Source: Gammaproteobacteria bacterium (GTDB taxonomy: Bacteria; Pseudomonadota; Gammaproteobacteria; UBA6429). Taken from it: a DNA stretch of 12,916 nt. The stretch covers positions 1 through 12,916 of the forward strand of contig QIKU01000173.1 in assembly GCA_003232015.1 (NCBI GenBank), written 5' to 3'. Position numbers and translations under genes: made by a program. Of the stretch, positions 6,589 to 12,916 are shown in pieces (within the stretch, counting starts at the first letter, position 1; every line of letters starts with the position of its first letter). A model generated the notes under the pieces. It searched no databases. It was not told where the DNA came from and saw only the letters and a list, made by a program, of their open reading frames with translations.

Positions 6589-7806
6589 ATGAGTAAGAAT
6601 GACGTGAATCAAAAATACAGTATGCCAAACGAGAAAGGGCATTTTGGTGTTTATGGCGGTAAATTTGTTGCCGAAACTCTGATGGTGCCATTAGAAGAAT
6701 TGCAGCAAGCGTATGATAAATATATGCAAGACCCTGCGTTCCAGAAAGAACTCGACTTTGAATTGCAGCAATATGTGGGTCGTCCTTCTCCACTCTATTA
6801 TGCCGAGCGCTGGTCACAGAAAGTGGGTGGTGCAAAAATTTATTTAAAGCGTGAAGACTTAAACCATACCGGTGCGCATAAAGTGAATAACACCGTTGGT
6901 CAGGCGTTACTGGCCAAACGTATGGGCAAAAAACGTATTATAGCAGAAACCGGTGCAGGCCAGCACGGGGTGGCCTCGGCCACGGTTGCAGCTCGTTTAG
7001 GGATGGAATGTGTTGTGTATATGGGCGCAGAAGATATTCAACGTCAGGCGATGAATGTTTACCGGATGAAATTATTGGGTGCAACGGTAGTGCCGGTTAC
7101 CTCTGGTTCGCAAACACTCAAAGATGCACTCAACGAAGCCATGCGTGACTGGGTGACCAATATTGACGATACCTTTTATATTATTGGCACGGTGGCTGGC
7201 CCCCATCCTTATCCTGCGATGGTGCGTGATTTTCAGGCGATTTTAGGCCGCGAAGCGCGCGAGCAAATTTTGCAACATGAAGGTCGTTTGCCTGATGCTT
7301 TAGTGGCTTGTATTGGTGGGGGTTCGAACGCCATTGGCCTGTTTTATCCTTTTATCGACGATACCGAAGTTAAAATGTTTGGTGTTGAAGCCGCGGGTGA
7401 TGGTATCGAAACCGGTCGGCATGCAGCGGCATTGTGTGCCGGTGACCCTGGCGTATTGCATGGCAACCGCACTTATCTTATCGAAGATAAAAACGGCCAG
7501 ATTATCCCCACCCATTCGATTTCTGCCGGTTTAGACTACCCCGGCGTTGGCCCCGAACATGCCTGGTTAAAAGACATTGGCCGTGTAGAATATGTCGCGG
7601 CAACCGATACCGAAGCACTGCAAGGTTTTCACGATTTAACCCGTATTGAAGGTATTTTGCCTGCACTGGAATCCAGTCATGCAGTGGCATATACGACTAA
7701 ACTGGCTGCCAGCATGGACAAAGATCAGGTTGTTATTATGAATTTATCCGGCCGGGGTGATAAAGACATTCATACCGTTGCAACGCATGAAGGGATAGAG
7801 CTATGA
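6589..7806 (+). CDS. trpB: Tryptophan synthase beta chain TrpB
   Basis: TrpB is the PLP-dependent subunit of the alpha2-beta2 tryptophan synthase complex; it condenses indole with L-serine to give tryptophan. The 405-residue product is the common TrpB1 type, of normal length. It has [13 protein letters not shown] near the start, the Schiff-base lysine at 98 in HTGAHKVNN, the catalytic Glu at 120 in ETGAGQHG, the PLP-phosphate loop GGGSNAIG and the C-terminal [12 protein letters not shown] 6589 leaves the usual short N-terminal extension before GHFGVYGG. The ribosome site is weak, so translation may partly depend on re-initiation from trpF 13 nt upstream. The stop overlaps the trpA start by ATGA, as usual for genes whose products form a complex. 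Confidence 0.98.
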   Translation: MSKNDVNQKYSMPNEKGHFGVYGGKFVAETLMVPLEELQQAYDKYMQDPAFQKELDFELQQYVGRPSPLYYAERWSQKVGGAKIYLKREDLNHTGAHKVNNTVGQALLAKRMGKKRIIAETGAGQHGVASATVAARLGMECVVYMGAEDIQRQAMNVYRMKLLGATVVPVTSGSQTLKDALNEAMRDWVTNIDDTFYIIGTVAGPHPYPAMVRDFQAILGREAREQILQHEGRLPDALVACIGGGSNAIGLFYPFIDDTEVKMFGVEAAGDGIETGRHAAALCAGDPGVLHGNRTYLIEDKNGQIIPTHSISAGLDYPGVGPEHAWLKDIGRVEYVAATDTEALQGFHDLTRIEGILPALESSHAVAYTTKLAASMDKDQVVIMNLSGRGDKDIHTVATHEGIEL

Positions 7807-8615
7807 ATGTCGCCGGGAGCAGAATTAAACAACGATTTGAACAGCGTTTAGCGGCCGGTAAGAAGCTGTTAATTCCATATATAACTGCAGGCGACCCAAA
7901 ACCTGAAACAACCGTGCCATTAATGCATGCCATGGTCGAAGCCGGTGCCGATATTATTGAGCTGGGTGTACCTTTTTCTGACCCGATGGCTGAAGGGCCG
8001 GTTATTCAAAAAGCAATGGAAAGGGCGCTTGAATCCGGTACCAGTTTGACCGATGTGCTGTCCATGGTGGCTGATTTTCGCCAAACGGACACCGACACCC
8101 CTGTTGTGGTGATGGGTTATTTAAACCCTATCGAAGTGATGGGCTACAGCGAATTTGCCGACAAAGCAGCTAAAGCCGGGGTTGACGGTGTGTTAACCGT
8201 GGATATCCCGCCAGAAGAAGCCGAAGATTATATTAGCATCTTTAAAAACAAAGGCTTAGACCCTATTTTTCTGGTTGCACCTACCACCAATGAGCAGCGC
8301 ATGAAGCTTATTTCCAGCGCGGGTGCGGGGTTTGTGTACTACGTTTCTGTTAAAGGCGTTACTGGCGCCGGGCATTTGAATACTGACGAAGTCTCGGATA
8401 AAGTAATGCAAATCAAGTCCTTTACCGATTTACCCGTAGGCGTGGGCTTTGGAATTAAAGACGGTAATTCTGCTCAACGGGTGGCCAAAGTGGCCGATGC
8501 GGTCGTGGTGGGCAGCGCTATTGTGCAACGAATAGAGGCAAATGCGTCAGATTCTGATAAAATAAAGGCAGCAGTATGTGAATTAATAACCGAGCTACGC
8601 ACAGCCATTGACTAA
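7803..8615 (+). CDS. trpA: Tryptophan synthase alpha chain TrpA
   Basis: TrpA cleaves indole-3-glycerol phosphate to indole and glyceraldehyde 3-phosphate and passes indole through a tunnel to TrpB. The 270-residue TIM barrel is of normal length, with PYITAGDP (25-32), the catalytic Glu at 53 in [23 protein letters not shown], and phosphate-binding GFGI and GSAIV. The second catalytic residue, Asp60 in E. coli in the loop PLADGP, is Glu64 here (PMAEGP, codon GAA at 7992-7994). This is conservative and the rest of the protein is intact, so I expect an active enzyme. The ATG lies in the ATGA overlap with trpB, which implies translational coupling. accD follows after 29 nt. Confidence 0.97.
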   Translation: MNVAGSRIKQRFEQRLAAGKKLLIPYITAGDPKPETTVPLMHAMVEAGADIIELGVPFSDPMAEGPVIQKAMERALESGTSLTDVLSMVADFRQTDTDTPVVVMGYLNPIEVMGYSEFADKAAKAGVDGVLTVDIPPEEAEDYISIFKNKGLDPIFLVAPTTNEQRMKLISSAGAGFVYYVSVKGVTGAGHLNTDEVSDKVMQIKSFTDLPVGVGFGIKDGNSAQRVAKVADAVVVGSAIVQRIEANASDSDKIKAAVCELITELRTAID

Positions 8616-8644
8616 ACATAAATATATTAAGAGAAAAACAAGCG

Positions 8645-9505
8645 ATGAACTGGTTTTCAAAATTACTCCCCACCGGTATCCGTGCAGACGGTAATAAACG
8701 CACCAATGTACCCGAAGGCTTATGGGCAAAATGTGCCGATTGTCGTGCGGTTTTGTATCGAGCTGAACTCGAACGTAACCTTGATGTTTGCCCTAAGTGC
8801 GACAAGCATATTCGTATTGGCGCGCGTCGTCGTCTGGACACGTTTTTAGATACCGAACCACGGGTTGAAATTGGTGAAGAAATTACACCGATCGATGCGC
8901 TTAAATTTAAAGACTTAAAAAAATACAAAGACCGACTTATTCAGGCACAAAAGGCCACCGGTGAAACCGATGCGCTGGTTGTGATGATGGGGCAGGTTAA
9001 AAAAGTACCGGTTGTTGCTGCCGCGTTTGAATTTAAGTTTATGGGTGGTTCAATGGGTTCGGTTGTTGGCGAGCGTTTTGTTCGTGCCGTTAATGCTGCT
9101 ATTCAGGATCGTATTCCTTTAGTTTGTTTTTCTGCCAGTGGCGGTGCGCGTATGCAGGAAGCGCTGTTTTCTTTAATGCAAATGGCTAAAACCAGTGCAG
9201 CACTTGGACGCCTACGTAAGCAGGGTATTCCGTTTATTTCTGTTTTAACCGATCCCACTATGGGTGGCGTATCTGCAAGTTTTGCGATGTTAGGTGATAT
9301 TCATATTGCCGAGCCCAATGCGCTGATTGGTTTTGCAGGCCCTAAAGTTATTGAACAAACCGTAAGAGAAACCTTACCTGAAGGTTTTCAGCGTAGTGAA
9401 TTTTTATTAGAGCATGGCGCTATTGATATGATAGTCAATCGTCGAGACATGCGTGACACCGTTGCTCGACTTCTTACGATGTTAACGAATCAACCGGCTG
9501 CTTAG
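8645..9505 (+). CDS. accD: Acetyl-CoA carboxylase carboxyltransferase subunit beta AccD
   Basis: AccD forms, with AccA, the carboxyltransferase that moves CO2 from carboxybiotin to acetyl-CoA to give malonyl-CoA, the first committed step of fatty acid synthesis. The 286-residue product is close to the E. coli protein (304), lacking its Pro-rich tail. It has an N-terminal zinc ribbon with cysteines at 30, 33, 49 and 52 (CADC and CPKC), followed by the crotonase-fold core with [47 protein letters not shown] and [20 protein letters not shown] upstream of ATG 8645 is a modest ribosome site at somewhat long spacing. In this gene order accD is regularly followed by folC, as here. Confidence 0.98.
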   Translation: MNWFSKLLPTGIRADGNKRTNVPEGLWAKCADCRAVLYRAELERNLDVCPKCDKHIRIGARRRLDTFLDTEPRVEIGEEITPIDALKFKDLKKYKDRLIQAQKATGETDALVVMMGQVKKVPVVAAAFEFKFMGGSMGSVVGERFVRAVNAAIQDRIPLVCFSASGGARMQEALFSLMQMAKTSAALGRLRKQGIPFISVLTDPTMGGVSASFAMLGDIHIAEPNALIGFAGPKVIEQTVRETLPEGFQRSEFLLEHGAIDMIVNRRDMRDTVARLLTMLTNQPAA

Positions 9506-9532
9506 CTCTTACGCTTCGATGGTAAAAGTTTG

Positions 9533-9565
9533 TCATTGCAAGCGAGCGATGATGCTTTATTTTTT
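9533..9565 (+). terminator. Weak hairpin with T-tract between accD and folC (possible attenuator)
   Basis: TCATTGC (9533-9539) can pair with GCGATGA (9546-9552) over 7 bp with one G-U, around the loop AAGCGA. A T-rich stretch TTTATTTTTT follows (9556-9565). This could end a fraction of transcripts within the cluster. The word GTCATTGC-AGCGAGCG also resembles a dispersed repeat seen in many bacterial genomes, so it could instead be a repeat remnant. Confidence 0.35.
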
Positions 9566-9576
9566 AATTATCCGAC

Positions 9577-9583
9577 AGGGTGA
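9577..9583 (+). promoter_or_regulatory. Ribosome binding site bearing on the folC start
   Basis: AGGGTGA ends directly before two adjacent ATG codons (9584 and 9587). The first would leave almost no spacer, so initiation at the second ATG (9587) is more likely. The difference is one Met residue. Confidence 0.5.
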
Positions 9584-10879
9584 ATGATGCGCTTTAACAC
9601 CCTGCAACAATGGTTAAGTTGGCAGGAAGACCTGCACCATAAAGAAATTGATTTAGGTCTGGAACGCGTTCGCCAGGTCTACCAACAACTGCATTCCCAG
9701 GCGTTTAAAATTCCCGTTATCAGTGTTGCCGGAACCAACGGTAAAGGTTCGAGTGTGGCAATGCTGGCCTCCATTTATACCCAGGCGGGTTATCGGGTTG
9801 GCAGTTATACCTCACCTCATCTTATCCATTACAATGAACGGATTTGTCTTCGTCAGCAACCGGTGGATGATAGCCTGCTGTGTGAAAGTTTTGCACGTAT
9901 TGACAATGCACGGGGTTTAACCTCGCTCACATATTTTGAATTTGGCACCCTGGCTGCGTTTGATATTTTTTATCGTGCAGAATCAAACGCTGAGCTGGAC
10001 GTGATTATTCTTGAAGTGGGACTGGGTGGTCGGCTCGATGTGGTGAATCTGATTGATGCAGATGCAATGCTGATTACCTCAATTGGGCTGGACCATACCG
10101 ACTGGCTGGGTGATACCCGTGAAGCCATTGGTTTTGAGAAAGCTGGCATTATGCGCACTAATAAACCGGTTGTTTACAGTGACCCTGACATGCCACAAAG
10201 TATTCAGGTGCACGCCGACAAAATAGCCGCCCCGCTGTATCGTCTGGGCAAGGATTTTAACTTTGAACAAGGGCAGCTTGACTGGCAGTGGTCTGACGAC
10301 AACACACTACGTACAGCTTTACCCCGACCGGCACTTATTGGTGAGCATCAATACCACAATGCTGCTGGTGTTTTAAAGATTGTTGAATTGTTGTCAACAC
10401 GTTTACCGGTGAGCCAGGCCCATGTGCGGCAGGGGTTTATGGACGTACAGGTAAACGGGCGTTGCCAGATTATTCCGGGTGAGCAAACACTGATTCTGGA
10501 CGTGGCTCATAATCCCGGTAGCGTGCAATGTTTAGCGCAACTGGTGGCTGAGATGAAGTCCACTGGTCAGAAGCCAGCGGGTCAGGTACATGCACTGCTG
10601 GGTATGATGAAAGATAAAGCGTTAGCCGATTCACTTTTGCCCATGCGCGAGCTTGTTGACCACTGGTATATGGTCAAAGCCCCCATAGAACGTGCTGCAG
10701 AAACAGCACAGTTAGCCGCCGTTATTGATACATTTCCGGCAATTTCTGCAACGTCTTTTGAGCAAATCGCCATTGCCTTTTCGGAAATGCAATTACGAGC
10801 AAAAAGTGGGGATATTCTGCTGGTTTTTGGTTCTTTTTACACGGTCGCTGCCATCCTGCCTGGCTGGATATCAACTTAA
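9584..10879 (+). CDS. folC: Bifunctional dihydrofolate synthase / folylpolyglutamate synthase FolC
   Basis: FolC joins L-glutamate to dihydropteroate to make dihydrofolate and then extends the polyglutamate tail of reduced folates, using ATP. The 431-residue product has normal length and is a Mur-ligase-type enzyme. It shows the P-loop AGTNGKGS (49-56), YTSPHLIHYNERI (75-87), EVGLGGRLDVVN (144-155), ITSIGLDHTDWLG (164-176), FEKAGI with Lys186 at the position that is carbamylated in this family, and LDVAHNPGSV (305-314) in the C-terminal domain. ATG 9587 is an equally possible start. The gene lies 78 nt after accD and 41 nt before the SPOR-domain gene, as in Pseudomonas and E. coli. Folate cofactors supply one-carbon units to the purine pathway started by purF downstream. 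Confidence 0.96.
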   Translation: MMRFNTLQQWLSWQEDLHHKEIDLGLERVRQVYQQLHSQAFKIPVISVAGTNGKGSSVAMLASIYTQAGYRVGSYTSPHLIHYNERICLRQQPVDDSLLCESFARIDNARGLTSLTYFEFGTLAAFDIFYRAESNAELDVIILEVGLGGRLDVVNLIDADAMLITSIGLDHTDWLGDTREAIGFEKAGIMRTNKPVVYSDPDMPQSIQVHADKIAAPLYRLGKDFNFEQGQLDWQWSDDNTLRTALPRPALIGEHQYHNAAGVLKIVELLSTRLPVSQAHVRQGFMDVQVNGRCQIIPGEQTLILDVAHNPGSVQCLAQLVAEMKSTGQKPAGQVHALLGMMKDKALADSLLPMRELVDHWYMVKAPIERAAETAQLAAVIDTFPAISATSFEQIAIAFSEMQLRAKSGDILLVFGSFYTVAAILPGWIST

Positions 10880-10920
10880 AATAACTGAACCTCAATGCCA
10901 GATATTGGTACAATAAGCAA

Positions 10921-11592
10921 ATGAATCAACAACCCTCCAATAATGCTGAACCTGCAGTGCAAATTAAGCAACGGATTATTGGTGCCATTGTACTGGTTGC
11001 TTTAGGGGTCATTTTTATCCCCATGTTACTTAACAGTGAACGTGCACTGGATGATGGTATGCCGGTGTTTGGTAGTAATATTCCTGATAAGCCAGGCTAC
11101 ATTGCAAAGCAACCATCGAAAGACAAACCGCGGCAATCAACGGCGGTTATTATAAAGTCCCAGGCTGATTTTGACGCCAGAATACCGGTTGATGAACATA
11201 CTCCCGCACTCAAGCCCGCTATTAAAAATGACACCGTTGCGAGTTTTGCTAAAGTAGATTCGGCACAGAAAAAGCTTGCGAGTAAAATCAAATCAAATCA
11301 GGTTAAGGCTGAAAAAACAACCCGCCCAAAAACAGCCTCTGCACAAATCCCGGCTGTAAAAGCGTGGGCGATACAAGTGGGCAGCTTTAGTGACCGTAGT
11401 AATGCCTTTAAGCTACGCAACAAGTTACGCAATAAAAAATTCACCACCTATGTGGAAGCGGTTAAAACTCCAAAAGGGCGAGTTTATCGTGTTAGGGTCG
11501 GGCCGGAAATACGCCGCAGCCAGGCTGAAAAAATACAAAAACGTTTAAAAAAAGAGCTTAAAATAAGTGCTCTGGTTGTTGCTCATCCCTAA
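10921..11592 (+). CDS. dedD: DedD-like inner-membrane protein with C-terminal SPOR domain
   Basis: SPOR domains bind septal peptidoglycan stripped of stem peptides; E. coli DedD is a non-essential division protein encoded between folC and cvpA. The 223-residue product has a short cytoplasmic N-terminus, one transmembrane helix (about 19-37, ending in the DedD-like IFIPMLLNSE), a Lys/Pro/Ala-rich periplasmic linker, and a SPOR domain from about 148 (WAIQVGSFSDRSNAFKLRNK) to the end (VYRVRVGP, SALVVAHP). The topology and position match DedD; the linker is not conserved, so the symbol rests on domain layout and gene order. The ribosome site is poor (AATAAGCA before ATG 10921). The stop is 26 nt before the likely cvpA start. 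Confidence 0.88.
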   Translation: MNQQPSNNAEPAVQIKQRIIGAIVLVALGVIFIPMLLNSERALDDGMPVFGSNIPDKPGYIAKQPSKDKPRQSTAVIIKSQADFDARIPVDEHTPALKPAIKNDTVASFAKVDSAQKKLASKIKSNQVKAEKTTRPKTASAQIPAVKAWAIQVGSFSDRSNAFKLRNKLRNKKFTTYVEAVKTPKGRVYRVRVGPEIRRSQAEKIQKRLKKELKISALVVAHP

Positions 11593-11602
11593 ATACTGGT
11601 AC

Positions 11603-11609
11603 AGGAAAG
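11603..11609 (+). promoter_or_regulatory. Ribosome binding site that decides the cvpA start
   Basis: AGGAAAG lies 9 nt before ATG 11619, a suitable spacing. It abuts the same-frame TTG at 11610, which it therefore cannot serve. This favours the ATG start and a product of 162 residues. Confidence 0.65.
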
Positions 11610-11618
11610 TTGTTCTCT

Positions 11619-12107
11619 ATGATTTGGATTGATTTTGCCATTATTGGTATTATTCTTGTTTCTGCTTTTATCAGTCTTATTCGTGGTTTTGTGCGAGAGG
11701 CCTTGTCACTGGTGGGCTGGGTTGTGTCATTCTGGATAGCGTTGACTTTTGCCGGTGGTTTTGCCGAACTGTTTTTAAATTCAATCGCCGATAAAACATT
11801 CCGTGTGGTTGTTGGTTTTGGTGTTTTATTTGTTATCTCGCTGATATTATTTGTGGTGGTAAATTATTTTGCGGTGCAACTGGTTCACCGCACCGGTTTG
11901 TCTGGAACCGACCGGTTTATCGGTGTTGTGTTTGGTGTGTTACGCGGCACTTTAATTATTGCGGTACTTGTTATGCTTGCGGGTTTGTCCAGTATGCCGA
12001 AAGAATCCTGGTGGAAAGGTTCTTTATTGCTGTCACAATTTGAAGGTATCGCATTATGGTTGGGGCAGTTTTTACCTGCCAATATCGGTTCCAGTTTCAA
12101 GTTTTAA
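11619..12107 (+). CDS. cvpA: CvpA family inner-membrane protein
   Basis: CvpA is a small integral membrane protein, first described in E. coli as needed for colicin V production and usually encoded just before purF; its molecular role is unsettled, with links to bile and envelope stress. From ATG 11619 the product is 162 residues, the length I recall for E. coli CvpA. It opens with the family signature MIWIDFAI, followed by LIRGFVREALSLVGW, and has about four hydrophobic segments (near residues 5-20, 28-48, 62-85 and 100-123). The conserved loop HRTGLSGTDRFIGVVFGVLRG precedes the last segment. The TTG at 11610 would add three residues but lacks proper spacing from the ribosome site. The 91-nt gap to purF is AT-rich, and I see no strong promoter or PurR-type operator in it. 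Confidence 0.95.
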   Translation: MIWIDFAIIGIILVSAFISLIRGFVREALSLVGWVVSFWIALTFAGGFAELFLNSIADKTFRVVVGFGVLFVISLILFVVVNYFAVQLVHRTGLSGTDRFIGVVFGVLRGTLIIAVLVMLAGLSSMPKESWWKGSLLLSQFEGIALWLGQFLPANIGSSFKF

Positions 12108-12198
12108 TCCATTTTAAATATCAGACGAAAATATCGAATAATATTTATAAAGGGTTATACTTCTATTTTATTCTTGTCTTAACAACAAAGAGGGTAGT

Positions 12199-12916
12199 AT
12201 GTGCGGCATTATCGGCATTGTTTCGAATGAACCGGTCAACCAGAATTTATATGATGGTTTAATCGTTTTACAGCACCGTGGTCAGGATGCAGCCGGGATT
12301 GTAACCTGTGAAGACGACCGCCTCTATATGCGTAAGGCGAATGGATTAGTCCGTGACGTTTTTCAAACACGCCATATGTTACGTTTAAAAGGGCATATGG
12401 GTATTGGGCATGTACGTTACCCAACCGCCGGTTGTTTTTCTTCTGCTGAAGCACAACCTTTTTATGTGAATTCACCTTATGGCATTACTCTTGCGCATAA
12501 CGGTAACTTAACCAATGCCGATCAGTTACGGCGTGATTTATTTAAAGAAGATCGTCGTCATATTAATACCGACTCTGATTCGGAAGTATTATTAAATATT
12601 CTGGCACACGAATTACAAAATTCCGATAAATTATATGTTGATGTTGATGATATTTTTAATGCAGTTAAAGGCGTGCACAAACGTTGTCGTGGTGCTTATG
12701 CCGTTGTAGCCATGATCACAGGGAAAGGTATTTTAGCTTTTCGTGACCCATACGGTATTCGCCCGCTCGCATTTGGTGAGCGAAAAACAACAACGGGTAC
12801 AGACATTGTGGTTGCATCCGAAAGCGTTGCAATTGATGCGCTGGGTTTTGATTTAGTCCGTGACATTGCGCCGGGTGAAGCACTTTTTATTGATGCCAAT
12901 GGCAAACACCATACCC
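12199..12916 (+). CDS. purF: Amidophosphoribosyltransferase PurF (3' end cut by the window)
   Basis: PurF makes 5-phosphoribosylamine from PRPP and glutamine, the first committed step of purine synthesis. The visible 239 codons run open from ATG 12199 to the right edge. The product starts MCGIIGIV, so removal of Met exposes the catalytic Cys of a class II glutamine amidotransferase, with no propeptide, as in E. coli. [41 protein letters not shown] and [10 protein letters not shown] are all glutaminase-domain motifs. AGAGGG (12189-12194) is a good ribosome site. About half of a normal ~500-residue protein is present; the phosphoribosyltransferase domain lies beyond the window. PurF is feedback-regulated by purine nucleotides in known members; no operator is visible here. 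Confidence 0.97.
   Translation, partial: MCGIIGIVSNEPVNQNLYDGLIVLQHRGQDAAGIVTCEDDRLYMRKANGLVRDVFQTRHMLRLKGHMGIGHVRYPTAGCFSSAEAQPFYVNSPYGITLAHNGNLTNADQLRRDLFKEDRRHINTDSDSEVLLNILAHELQNSDKLYVDVDDIFNAVKGVHKRCRGAYAVVAMITGKGILAFRDPYGIRPLAFGERKTTTGTDIVVASESVAIDALGFDLVRDIAPGEALFIDANGKHHT

Noticed and set aside
8518..8928. Antisense 136-codon ORF over the trpA end and accD start
   Set aside because: Both sense genes are complete and conserved across this stretch, so this is a shadow frame.
12108..12198. PurR operator or strong promoter before purF
   Set aside because: The gap is AT-rich with a loose TTATAC (12155-12160), but it has no matching -35 and no ACGCAAACGTTTGCGT-like palindrome.
12056..12262. 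Forward 68-codon ORF bridging cvpA and purF
   Set aside because: It runs out of frame through the end of cvpA and the start of purF and has no ribosome site of note.
1..12916. CRISPR array, tRNA/rRNA genes, transposase, prophage, toxin-antitoxin or defence genes
   Set aside because: The two strands were scanned by eye; all substantial coding space is taken by recognised housekeeping genes and the gaps (each under 205 bases) show no such signals.

Overview
The window is about 12.9 kb of typical gammaproteobacterial chromosome with moderate, by eye slightly AT-rich, base composition. All recognised genes lie on the + strand. The order fimV - truA - (hemN) - trpF - trpB - trpA - accD - folC - dedD-like SPOR gene - cvpA - purF matches a housekeeping cluster known from Pseudomonas and many other gammaproteobacteria. 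A long FimV and a HemN nearly colinear with the E. coli enzyme support the same class. I cannot name a genus from sequence alone.

Region by region: (1) positions 1-3254 hold almost all of fimV, a large inner-membrane polar organiser protein. Its signal peptide runs to the left edge, so only the first few codons are missing. A clean 11-bp stem terminator follows. (2) truA (tRNA pseudouridine synthase) comes next, then hemN with its own candidate promoter. Placing hemN between truA and trpF is the least standard part of the layout. (3) Downstream of hemN lies a 79-bp imperfect palindrome of a dispersed, REP-like type with an adjacent 18-bp tandem duplication, followed by an extended -10 promoter for trpF. 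(4) From trpF to the right edge the genes are closely packed (gaps from a 4-bp overlap to about 90 bp) and probably form one or a few overlapping transcription units. They cover tryptophan synthesis (trpF, trpB, trpA), the carboxyltransferase beta subunit of acetyl-CoA carboxylase (accD), folate synthesis (folC), an envelope/division SPOR protein, the membrane protein CvpA and the first enzyme of purine synthesis (purF, cut by the right edge).

The genes share the theme of basic anabolism and growth: PRPP-dependent pathways (Trp and purine), folate needed by purine synthesis, malonyl-CoA supply, haem, tRNA modification and envelope or pole organisation. No tRNA, rRNA, CRISPR array, transposase, phage gene or defence system is visible. 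I did not find an undescribed system. The points most worth a second look are a Glu in place of the usual catalytic Asp of TrpA, the decayed palindromic repeat beside hemN, and the repeat-rich linkers of FimV.
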